Source of the DNA: Eubacterium sp.
GTDB taxonomy: Bacteria > Bacillota > Clostridia > Lachnospirales > Lachnospiraceae
NCBI GenBank assembly: GCA_017541035.1
Contig: JAFXZW010000021.1
Location: 19,287-83,286 of the forward strand
DNA length: 64,000 nt
Direction of reading: 5' to 3'
Below the pieces are notes generated by a model that was not told the origin of the DNA, made no database searches, and was given only the letters and a program-made list of their open reading frames with translations. Positions 24,852 through 31,898 of this stretch are shown in pieces. A program made the translations under genes and the position numbers. Numbering within the stretch: position 1 is the stretch's first letter; each line of letters starts with the position of its first letter.

Positions 24852-25532
24852 CTACCCTCTCTTCACATCCTTTTTGATCTGTCCGTCCTGAATGGTGATC
24901 ACCCGGTCAGCCTGTGCCGCAATATCCAGATCATGGGTGATCATGATAATGGTCTGTCCCGTGCTCCGATTGGCCCTCTGCAGCAGCGCGATGATCTCAT
25001 CACTGGCCTTCTTATCCAGGTTTCCCGTCAATTCGTCTGCCAGAATGATGGCCGGCTGATTGATCAGAGCTCGTCCGATGGCTACACGTTGCTGCTGTCC
25101 GCCGGACATCTGGCTGGGCAGATGCTTCTCCCGGCCGGTCAGCCCCAGTGTTGCGATCAGCTCCGCCAGTCTCTCCGGATCCACATCCTTTCCATCCAGA
25201 TCGCATGGCAGAGAAATGTTCTCCTCTGCGGTGAGCACCGGGATCAGATTGTAAAACTGGTAGATCAGACCGACCTGTCTCCGCCGGAAGATTGCAAGCG
25301 TATCGTCATCCTGGGCATACACATCCTGTCCGCCGATATATACCTTTCCGGAAGTGGGTCTGTCCACACATCCAAGAAGGTGCAGCAGAGTGGACTTGCC
25401 GCTTCCGGAGGCTCCGATGATGCAGAGAAATTCTCCCTTTTCCACCGAAAAGCTGATGTCATCCACCGCCCGAACCTCTGTCTCGCCACTGCCGTAGATC
25501 TTCGATAAATGTTCCGTCCGTAAGATTTCCAT
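24852..25532 (-). CDS. ABC transporter ATP-binding protein, MacB/BceA-type
   Basis: 226 residues. It has all ABC motifs: Walker A IGASGSGKSTLLH, the Q-loop region VGLIYQFYNLIPVL, signature MSGGQQQRVAIGRA, Walker B IILADELTGNLD, and H-loop MITHD. This is the LolD/BceA/MacB subfamily that pairs with FtsX-like permeases. The ATG at 25532 (MEILRTEHLSKIYG) follows GAGGAGAGAG. It is the first gene of the four-gene module ending with the histidine kinase; the promoter is proposed at 25627-25658. Confidence 0.95.
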   Translation of the reverse strand: MEILRTEHLSKIYGSGETEVRAVDDISFSVEKGEFLCIIGASGSGKSTLLHLLGCVDRPTSGKVYIGGQDVYAQDDDTLAIFRRRQVGLIYQFYNLIPVLTAEENISLPCDLDGKDVDPERLAELIATLGLTGREKHLPSQMSGGQQQRVAIGRALINQPAIILADELTGNLDKKASDEIIALLQRANRSTGQTIIMITHDLDIAAQADRVITIQDGQIKKDVKRG

Positions 25533-25567
25533 TTTCTCTCTCCTCAAAGATATTTTCCGAACATATC

Positions 25568-25631
25568 ATGATGCTGGGGTCAAAAAGTATTGCGCAAGCG
25601 CATCGCACGGACCTTTTGACCCTATCATCAT
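25568..25631. repeat. Dispersed palindromic repeat, copy 1
   Basis: An imperfect inverted repeat: ATGATGCTGGGGTCAAAA at the left and TTTTGACCCTATCATCAT at the right, with a GC-rich middle (GCGCAAGCGCATCGCAC). Related copies lie at 29433, 34841, 51121 and 60170. Here it sits in the predicted 5' leader of the ABC module. Confidence 0.7.
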
Positions 25632-25658
25632 ATCATACCAAAGTGACAATAAAGTGAC
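25627..25658 (-). promoter_or_regulatory. Candidate activator-dependent promoter of the ABC/two-component module
   Basis: On the minus strand GTCACTTT is repeated at 25658-25651 and 25647-25640, exactly 11 bp apart. Two overlapping TATGAT boxes follow (25637-25632 and 25632-25627). There is no good -35 box. Direct repeats with one-helical-turn spacing in place of -35 are typical of OmpR/PhoB-family regulators. Confidence 0.6.
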
Positions 25659-25659
25659 T

Positions 25660-25692
25660 GATGGCCGGACCCTACTAAAAGGTCCGGCCATC
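25660..25692 (-). terminator. Hairpin downstream of pyrI, probable terminator
   Basis: A 12-bp perfect stem (GATGGCCGGACC at 25660-25671 with GGTCCGGCCATC at 25681-25692) with a 9-base loop. The minus strand after it is only moderately T-rich. It is the strongest hairpin after pyrI and the likely end of that transcript. Confidence 0.6.
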
Positions 25693-25718
25693 CTACCCGG
25701 TCAAAATAGTCCCGATCC

Positions 25719-25780
25719 CCTGAGACACCACGCCCCCGGAAGACTTGCTTCCGACGAGAATAACCCTTATTCGTCTCAGG
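25719..25780 (-). other. Three-way-junction RNA-like element overlapping the pyrI stop
   Basis: A closing stem CCTGAGAC/GTCTCAGG (25719-25726 with 25773-25780) encloses two perfect hairpins: CGGAAG/CTTCCG (25737-25742 with 25748-25753) and GAATAA/TTATTC (25758-25763 with 25767-25772). The pyrI stop codon lies within the closing stem. It matches no RNA family I recognise. Confidence 0.55.
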
Positions 25781-26189
25781 CCTCATCACAATAAATGCAT
25801 CGGTAGATCCGCTTCTCCACATCCGTCAGGCGGAAAATGTGATCCACACCCGGCTCCACCACTGTGATACAGCGGGGATTCTTGCATTTCTTGATATTGA
25901 TAAGCTTCTTGGGAAGATCCACTTTTTTCTTCTCAATGGTTTCTCCGTCCTTGATAAGACTGACGGTGATATTGGGATCAATGTAGCCTATGACATCCAG
26001 GTCGATATTGTAATCGGCTTTGTCCACCTTGATGATGTCCTTCTTTCCCATCTTGCCACTGCGCACATTCTGAATCAGCGCCACACTGCAGTCCAACTTG
26101 TCCAGCCCCAGATCGTAATAGATCTGCATGGCCTTACCGGCTGTGATATGATCAAGAACGATGCCGTTCTGGATACTGTCTATCTTCAT
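25776..26189 (-). CDS. pyrI: Aspartate carbamoyltransferase regulatory chain
   Basis: 137 residues. The N-terminal allosteric domain (GIVLDHITAGKAMQIYYDLGL) binds nucleotides, and the C-terminal zinc domain has four cysteines in the usual pattern (Cys102, Cys107, Cys131, Cys134; KCKNPRC and YRCIYC). It assembles with PyrB into the ATP/CTP-regulated enzyme of pyrimidine synthesis. The ATG at 26189 follows AAAGGAGGAATAACC. It lies 47 bases downstream of pyrB in the same operon. It is a little shorter than the 153-residue enterobacterial chain, mostly at the N-terminus. Confidence 0.96.
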   Translation of the reverse strand: MKIDSIQNGIVLDHITAGKAMQIYYDLGLDKLDCSVALIQNVRSGKMGKKDIIKVDKADYNIDLDVIGYIDPNITVSLIKDGETIEKKKVDLPKKLINIKKCKNPRCITVVEPGVDHIFRLTDVEKRIYRCIYCDEA

Positions 26190-26236
26190 ATTGGTTATTC
26201 CTCCTTTAATCGAGCTTTGACGTCCCGGAATGACAG

Positions 26237-27151
26237 TCACTCTATCCCCAGCAGATGCAGGATAAGTGCCTCACGGACATATTTTCCGTACAGAACCTGC
26301 TTGAAATACAGCGCCCGCGGATCCTTGTCCACGGAGGTGGCGATCTCATTCACCCGCGGAAGGGGGTGCAGTACGATCATATCCTCCCGACCCAGTGCCA
26401 TCTTCTTTGTATCCAGGATATAGGTATCCTTCAAACGGACATAATCCGCCTCATTAAAGAAACGTTCCCTCTGAACCCTTGTCATGTACAGGATATCCAG
26501 CTCCGGCATGGAATCCTCCAGAGAAGTAACCTCCTTATATTCCAGTCCGGCCGGTTCCAGCACATCGGAAATGATATAATCCGGAACCTTAAGCTCCTCC
26601 GGCGAGATCAGAACGAAACGTATCCCCTTATAACGGGAAAGAGCCTTGATCAGGGAATGAACTGTACGTCCGAATTTCAGATCTCCGCAGAGACCGATCG
26701 TAAAATGGTCCAGCCTGCCCTTTTCACTGAGAATGGTGAGCAGATCCGTCAGGGTCTGGGTCGGATGATTGTGCCCGCCATCTCCGGCATTGATGATGGG
26801 AACCGGTGAATACAGACTTGCCAGCATCGGAGCCCCTTCATTCATATGCCGCATCGCAATCACATCCGCAAAACAACCTACCACACGTACCGTATCCTCC
26901 ACACTTTCTCCCTTGGAGACCGAAGACGAGGATGCCTCTGAAAAACCAAGCACCTGCCCGCCAAGCTCGATCATGGCAGCCTCGAAAGAGAGGCGTGTCC
27001 GGGTACTCGGCTCATAGAAAAGGGTTGCGATCTTTTTTCCCCTGCATTTCTCACTGTAGGCTTCGGGATGCGCCATAATATCCTGGGCCTTGTGCAGGAT
27101 GCTCCACAGTTCGTCCTCGGAAAGGTCCATGGGATCGATCAAATGCTTCAT
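26237..27151 (-). CDS. pyrB: Aspartate carbamoyltransferase catalytic chain
   Basis: 304 residues. It condenses carbamoyl phosphate with aspartate, the committed step of pyrimidine synthesis. The carbamoyl-phosphate site [35 protein letters not shown] and the aspartate-side HPLPRVNEI are all intact. The ATG at 27151 ([14 protein letters not shown]) follows AAGGAGGAATGAG. The next gene is pyrI, and the gene before it, 61 bases away on the same strand, is an atypical carbamoyltransferase. No PyrR-type attenuator is evident in the short gap, only a hairpin at 27178-27205. Confidence 0.97.
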   Translation of the reverse strand: MKHLIDPMDLSEDELWSILHKAQDIMAHPEAYSEKCRGKKIATLFYEPSTRTRLSFEAAMIELGGQVLGFSEASSSSVSKGESVEDTVRVVGCFADVIAMRHMNEGAPMLASLYSPVPIINAGDGGHNHPTQTLTDLLTILSEKGRLDHFTIGLCGDLKFGRTVHSLIKALSRYKGIRFVLISPEELKVPDYIISDVLEPAGLEYKEVTSLEDSMPELDILYMTRVQRERFFNEADYVRLKDTYILDTKKMALGREDMIVLHPLPRVNEIATSVDKDPRALYFKQVLYGKYVREALILHLLGIE

Positions 27152-27177
27152 CTTCTCATTCCTCCTTACCACAGAAA

Positions 27178-27205
27178 CAGGTCCGCCCAAAAAAGAACGA
27201 ACCTG
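27178..27205 (-). promoter_or_regulatory. Intercistronic hairpin between the carbamoyltransferase genes
   Basis: CAGGTCCG (27178-27185) pairs with CGAACCTG (27198-27205) with one G-T pair and a 12-base loop. There is no T-run after it on the minus strand, so it may be an mRNA processing or stability hairpin. Confidence 0.4.
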
Positions 27206-27212
27206 CTGATCA

Positions 27213-28145
27213 TTACGATTTTAACAATGTGTACATAACCGCCTTCTCTGCATGGCGGCGATTTTCTGCCTGATCCAGAATATGCTCCATATGCTTCCTC
27301 TCGATTTCTTCGGAAATCTCAAAACCGACATGCATAGGCATGTCATGCAATACGATGGCTTTACTCTCTCCGATGAAATCCGCATTCAGCTGATAAGGCA
27401 TCATTTTCTTCATCAACTCCGCTTTTCTCTCCTGATAAGCAGGATCATTGAAGAACTCCATATCCAGCCATGTATCGGTATACAGCACATCCATATCCTC
27501 CACATAACGCTTGATCTCTTCAATGGGAAGGGACGGATCCAGTTCCACATAATGCCCGGTAGCCGCTGCCGCCTCATAGAAATCAGGGCCACAGACCGTA
27601 TCATTCACAAGAGGAGTAAGACCGAACAGCGTACCGTGTCCCATCTTTGCAAAAAATTCCACCAGAGAATTGAAAACGTTATTCTTCGCGCCGATATACA
27701 TCAGACGTACGTCCAGAGAACCGAATTTCTCGATCACGGTCAGCATATCCGCCAGGATCTGACAGGGATGATACGAATTGTCACATCCATTGATAAAGGG
27801 GACAGTGACATTTTCACCGAAAAGCTCTACCGTCTCGTTCTTCACCAGTCGGGCCATGATGATATCTACATTCCGACATACATATTTTATCTCGGAAACG
27901 GGCTCCCCTAAAACGAAATTCGAATCCCGCCAGAGCTGATTGAAATAGGAACCGCCCATCTCGGTGATCCCCGTCGTAAAGGACAGGAATGTCCGGGTGG
28001 ATGTTTTTTCAAATAAAGTATAAAGCTTCTTTCCTTCCAGCGCGTGGGCATACTTTCCGGGATCCTTCTTCATATCCAGAGCCAGATCCAGGATTGCAGT
28101 AAGCTCCTCTGCTGTGAAGTTTTTAAAATTCAGCATGTTTTTCAC
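27213..28145 (-). CDS. Atypical ornithine-carbamoyltransferase-family protein
   Basis: 310 residues. The carbamoyl-phosphate half is canonical: FEKTSTRTF (STRT at 49-52) and HPCQ (126-129), and [10 protein letters not shown] keeps the Asn pair that contacts ornithine in OTCases. The amino-acid half is not: the HCLP motif is HDMP (267-270), and the D-x-x-x-SMG loop reads TDTWLDME (223-230). It may therefore use another acceptor, as putrescine, N-acetyl- or N-succinylornithine carbamoyltransferases do; which one cannot be told. The start is GTG at 28145, eight bases after GGGAGG; the ATG at 28136 is too far. It is followed by pyrB and pyrI. Confidence 0.8.
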   Translation of the reverse strand: MKNMLNFKNFTAEELTAILDLALDMKKDPGKYAHALEGKKLYTLFEKTSTRTFLSFTTGITEMGGSYFNQLWRDSNFVLGEPVSEIKYVCRNVDIIMARLVKNETVELFGENVTVPFINGCDNSYHPCQILADMLTVIEKFGSLDVRLMYIGAKNNVFNSLVEFFAKMGHGTLFGLTPLVNDTVCGPDFYEAAAATGHYVELDPSLPIEEIKRYVEDMDVLYTDTWLDMEFFNDPAYQERKAELMKKMMPYQLNADFIGESKAIVLHDMPMHVGFEISEEIERKHMEHILDQAENRRHAEKAVMYTLLKS

Positions 28146-28217
28146 GTTACTGTCCTCCCGATACAAAAATGTACCGCAAACGACTCCCTATCCTTCACAG
28201 GGAATAAGGGTATCACA

Positions 28218-29405
28218 TCATAGATATTTTTTCAACGCTTCTGCCATATCGGTCTTCTCCCAGGGCACATCAATATCAGTGCGTCCGAAATGGCCGTAAG
28301 CAGCGGTTTGTTTGTAGATTGGTCTTCTGAGATCCAGCATTTTTATGATTCCTGCCGGACGAAGGTCGAAATTCTCACGGACTATCTCGGTCAGGCGCTG
28401 ATCCGAAAGCTTTCCCGTGCCGAAGCTGTCCACCATGACCGAAGTGGGCTGTGCCACGCCGATGGCGTAACTGAGCTGAATTTCACATTTTTCCGCCAGA
28501 CCTGCTGCCACGATATTTTTGGCAACATAACGGGCTGCATAGCATGCGGAACGGTCCACCTTCGTCGGATCCTTTCCGGAAAAGGCTCCGCCCCCGTGAC
28601 GGGCATATCCTCCGTAGGTATCAACAATGATCTTCCGGCCGGTAAGACCCGAATCACCCTGAGGCCCGCCTATCACGAAACGGCCCGTAGGATTGATATA
28701 ATATTTCGTATTCTCATCCAGCATTTCAGAGGGAAGGATCGGATCGAAGACATATTTCCGGATATCCTCATGGATCTGCTCCTGCGACACATCCTCGCTA
28801 TGCTGAGTGGAAAGGACTACTGCATCGATCCGGAAGGGATGTCCTTTCTCGTCATATTCCACCGTCACCTGGGTTTTCCCATCCGGGCGAAGATACGGAA
28901 GTGTTCCGTTCTTACGTACTTTCGAAAGCTGAAGAGCCAGCTTGTGTGCCATGGAAATGGGATAAGGCATCAGTTCCGGTGTCTCCGTCGTCGCATAGCC
29001 GAACATCAGGCCCTGATCACCGGCTCCGATGGCCTCCAGCTCTTCATCCGTCATCTGATTTTCTTTTGCTTCCAAAGCCCGGTCTACGCCCAGAGCGATA
29101 TCCGCAGACTGCTCGTCAATCGCCAGAAGGATTCCACAGGTATCACAGTCAAAGCCGTATTTTGCACGGTCATACCCGATCTCACGAATGGTCTCCCGGG
29201 CTATCTTCTGCATATCCACATAGGCCTGCGTCGTGATCTCGCCCATGACAAGAACAAGTCCTGTCGTTGCGCAGCACTCGCAGGCTACGCGGCTGTTCGG
29301 ATCCTGACGGATCAGTTCATCCAGTATGGCATCGGAAATCTGGTCACAAATCTTATCCGGATGCCCCTCCGTTACCGATTCCGATGTAAAAAAACGTCGT
29401 TCCAT
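28218..29405 (-). CDS. metK: S-adenosylmethionine synthase
   Basis: 395 residues. It makes S-adenosylmethionine from methionine and ATP in the cytoplasm. It shows [16 protein letters not shown], the methionine loop region, [12 protein letters not shown] and the glycine-rich [16 protein letters not shown]. Length and ends are as usual. The ATG follows GAAAGGAAAT. Only ~84 bases separate it from the GNAT gene upstream, and these contain a dispersed palindromic repeat, not an S-box riboswitch, so SAM-dependent control at the RNA level is not seen. Confidence 0.98.
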   Translation of the reverse strand: MERRFFTSESVTEGHPDKICDQISDAILDELIRQDPNSRVACECCATTGLVLVMGEITTQAYVDMQKIARETIREIGYDRAKYGFDCDTCGILLAIDEQSADIALGVDRALEAKENQMTDEELEAIGAGDQGLMFGYATTETPELMPYPISMAHKLALQLSKVRKNGTLPYLRPDGKTQVTVEYDEKGHPFRIDAVVLSTQHSEDVSQEQIHEDIRKYVFDPILPSEMLDENTKYYINPTGRFVIGGPQGDSGLTGRKIIVDTYGGYARHGGGAFSGKDPTKVDRSACYAARYVAKNIVAAGLAEKCEIQLSYAIGVAQPTSVMVDSFGTGKLSDQRLTEIVRENFDLRPAGIIKMLDLRRPIYKQTAAYGHFGRTDIDVPWEKTDMAEALKKYL

Positions 29406-29432
29406 TTATATTTCCTTTCGCAGCAAAAAATG

Positions 29433-29477
29433 ATGATGCTGGGGTCAAAAGGTATTTTGCCCCCCCAGCTGATGATT
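29433..29477. repeat. Dispersed palindromic repeat, copy 2 (short form)
   Basis: ATGATGCTGGGGTCAAAA, a four-base loop, then TTTTGCCCCCCAGC, forming a hairpin. It lies between the GNAT gene and metK. The left arm is identical to that of copy 1. Confidence 0.65.
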
Positions 29478-29489
29478 CGGCGAGCCCGA

Positions 29490-29957
29490 CTACAGAATCT
29501 TCTCCATTCCCACCTTTTGGGGAACAAGCCCGCATTTCTCGTAGAATTCCATCGCGTCCTTATTGCAGCTCCAGACATTAAGCGTCAGGTTATAACAACC
29601 GTTCTTCCGAGCCACATAGCAGGCGTGATCATAGAGAGCTTCTCCCACACCGTGACCACGAAGATGCTCGTCCACGCAGAAATCATCTATGTACAAAGTC
29701 TTGATAGGCGTCAGCACGTGATCTGACGAATGTTCGATATAAATGCAGAAAATATAGCCCATGGGACGGTCTCCGTCATCAACCGCCACATAGATAGGTC
29801 GGATCTCATTATCGATCAGCGCCTCCAGCTGCTCATCGTCGTACTTCCGGCCGATCTTAAAAAGGTCCGGCCGGGCATTGTGATGAACAAGATCCACCTG
29901 ATCCAGCAGTTCATTTATGACCGGAATATCTTTTTTTTCCGCACGCCGAATCCTCAT
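29490..29957 (-). CDS. GNAT-family N-acetyltransferase
   Basis: 155 residues. The GNAT fold is clear: MRIRRAEKKDIPVINELL at the start, the acetyl-CoA loop VDEHLRGHGVGEALYDHA (motif A), and LNVWSCNKDAMEFYEKCGLVPQKVGME (motif B). The substrate is unknown; proteins with this NVWSCN...FYEKCGL ending are annotated as general GNATs in clostridia. It follows the hybrid kinase gene by 24 bases on the same strand and may be co-transcribed. The ATG follows AAAGGAA. Confidence 0.88.
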   Translation of the reverse strand: MRIRRAEKKDIPVINELLDQVDLVHHNARPDLFKIGRKYDDEQLEALIDNEIRPIYVAVDDGDRPMGYIFCIYIEHSSDHVLTPIKTLYIDDFCVDEHLRGHGVGEALYDHACYVARKNGCYNLTLNVWSCNKDAMEFYEKCGLVPQKVGMEKIL

Positions 29958-29981
29958 CTCTCAGTTCCTTTCCGACATCTC

Positions 29982-31739
29982 CTACTTCCGGATATACTTG
30001 TTCAGCGTATCCACAACCACATTCAGGTTATAAGGCTTCGCTATGTAGTCATCCAGCTGATTCTCGATGATCCTCTCCTTATCACCGAACATGGCCCGGG
30101 CCGTAACGGCGATGATGGGAAGGCGCTGACGGCGCTCGGACTTCTCAATCTTCCGGATCTCCTGCGTTGCTGCAATACCGTCCATAATAGGCATCTGTAC
30201 ATCGAAGAGGGCAGCGTCATACCGTTTCTTCTTAAAGAGTTCGACTGCTTTCTCACCGTTCTCGGCAATATCGTAGGAGAAGCCTGCCATACCCAGAAGC
30301 TTTCCGATCACCTGCTGGTTGACCGGCTCATCCTCTGCAACAAGGATACGTGCATTTCGTCCGTTGGCGCTGTTGATGGAGAAGATGGCCGCTTCCGGCT
30401 TCTCCTCAGCCTTCTTTTCTTCCATTTCCGCAGCCTTCACGATCTTCAGCGGGATTTCCGCGATAAATGTGGATCCGATGCCTTCCTTACTCTGCACGGA
30501 GATGGTACCGCCCATCAGCTCCGTGATCTGCTTGGAGATTACGAGTCCCAGGCCGGAACCGCCGTATTTACGTGTATCGGAGCTGTCCACCTGAGAAAAG
30601 CGGATAAAGAGCTTGCCCATATTTGATTCGGAGATACCGATACCGGTATCTGCAACCGCGATCCGGAGCGTAGCCTTGTCTGCCGTATCATCAATGGCCG
30701 CAACCTTCACGCGCACGCCGCCCTCGGAGGTAAACTTGATGGCGTTGGACAGAAGGCAGTTAAGTACCTGCTGGATACGCTGCCCGTCTGCACGTACCAG
30801 CTTGGGAATATTATTACCGAAGTTAAGATCCAGAGAAATGTTCTTGCCGTCAGCTGCGGGAACCTGAGCTGCCACAGTCTCCTCGATGGCTGCCCGGATA
30901 TCCGTGATCTCTTCCTTGATCTTGTATTTACCGGCTTCCAGCTTACTGATATCCAGGATATCATTGATGAGGCGGAGAAGATTGTCCGCACAGTTCTTGG
31001 CCGTGATCAGATTGTCGCGGTAATCTGCCTGCAGATCATCAGCCATCAGTGTCAGCTGGATCATGCCAAGGATACCATTGATCGGAGTCCGGATCTCATG
31101 GCTCATATTTGCAAGGAATTCCGCCTGTGTCTTATATGCAGCATTTGCATCCTCAATGGCCTGAGAGAGCTTCGCCTCCGTCTCCTTCTGGTTGGTCACA
31201 TCGATGACTACCATATTGATATGGTCCGCCTCGGACTTGTACATAACGGTGTTGAATACCTTACCCAGCTTCTCCATGGTGATCTCCACATCCATGAGAT
31301 CCCCCTCCTTGGTACCGGAGGTATTGTAGGCACGGAACCAGGCATTGATATCCTGAAGAACCTCGATGCGGCTGTCCCCCAGAACCTTGTCCTGATAATC
31401 CGAACGATCCAGATTGAAATAGGAATCAAAGGTAACATTGGCGTCTACCATCTGGTAACCTGTTACCTGACCTGTCGGATCCGTAATAATCCTTGCCTGC
31501 GCAAAACCGATGGGCAGGTTCATGAAAAGCTTACGGTACTTATTATCCTCCTTGGAGTTTCCCTTCCCGCTGCCCTTCAGCTGGCTGATCAGGAAGAAAG
31601 CAATCCCCGCCTGCAGGATCAGCATGATGATCCCCACTGCGGTATTCCCGGCGAGGACTCCGATCAGACCGAGTAAGGCGATCACGACACCCCCGATGAT
31701 CCCAATAGTCTTACCGTCCATTTCCTTTAACTTTTCCAT
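29982..31739 (-). CDS. Hybrid sensor histidine kinase/response regulator
   Basis: 585 residues. Two close membrane helices (~11-30 and ~33-53) are followed by a PAS-like domain (~68-185), a coiled linker, H-box FLANMSHEIRTPINGILG with His214, an ATPase domain (NCLLSNAIKFTSEGG, ADTGIGIS, SGLGLVISKQI) and a C-terminal receiver (ILVAEDEPVNQQVIG, ALFDVQMPIMDG, ITAVTA-type switch, KPY). There is hardly any extracytoplasmic part, so the signal is likely cytoplasmic or within the membrane. There is no Hpt or DNA-binding domain, so the partner regulator must be elsewhere. The ATG at 31739 follows AAAAGGAGTG. Confidence 0.92.
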   Translation of the reverse strand: MEKLKEMDGKTIGIIGGVVIALLGLIGVLAGNTAVGIIMLILQAGIAFFLISQLKGSGKGNSKEDNKYRKLFMNLPIGFAQARIITDPTGQVTGYQMVDANVTFDSYFNLDRSDYQDKVLGDSRIEVLQDINAWFRAYNTSGTKEGDLMDVEITMEKLGKVFNTVMYKSEADHINMVVIDVTNQKETEAKLSQAIEDANAAYKTQAEFLANMSHEIRTPINGILGMIQLTLMADDLQADYRDNLITAKNCADNLLRLINDILDISKLEAGKYKIKEEITDIRAAIEETVAAQVPAADGKNISLDLNFGNNIPKLVRADGQRIQQVLNCLLSNAIKFTSEGGVRVKVAAIDDTADKATLRIAVADTGIGISESNMGKLFIRFSQVDSSDTRKYGGSGLGLVISKQITELMGGTISVQSKEGIGSTFIAEIPLKIVKAAEMEEKKAEEKPEAAIFSINSANGRNARILVAEDEPVNQQVIGKLLGMAGFSYDIAENGEKAVELFKKKRYDAALFDVQMPIMDGIAATQEIRKIEKSERRQRLPIIAVTARAMFGDKERIIENQLDDYIAKPYNLNVVVDTLNKYIRK

Positions 31740-31898
31740 TACACACTCCTTTTCTATCCTTCTCCGCCTATGCGACTTACGCGCCAAAAAAGCAACCCCA
31801 TTCAGTCACACATCAGGATAACCATATCCTTAGATGCTGAATAGAAACTATTATATCGCGATTTCCACCACCTGTAAACAAGAGATAGTATTTTTTCC

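Noticed and set aside
22510-24891. 793-codon open frame on the plus strand
   Set aside because: It is antisense to the permease, whose FtsX motifs and operon position are clear; composition of the antisense product is His/Arg-rich and unlike a protein.
21552-25532. VanRS-type resistance system
   Set aside because: The kinase and regulator are coupled to an ABC ATPase and FtsX-type permease, not to van genes; this is a Bce/Vex-like module.
29406-29489. SAM (S-box) riboswitch before metK
   Set aside because: The gap is only ~84 bases and is mostly a dispersed palindromic repeat; no S-box core is present.
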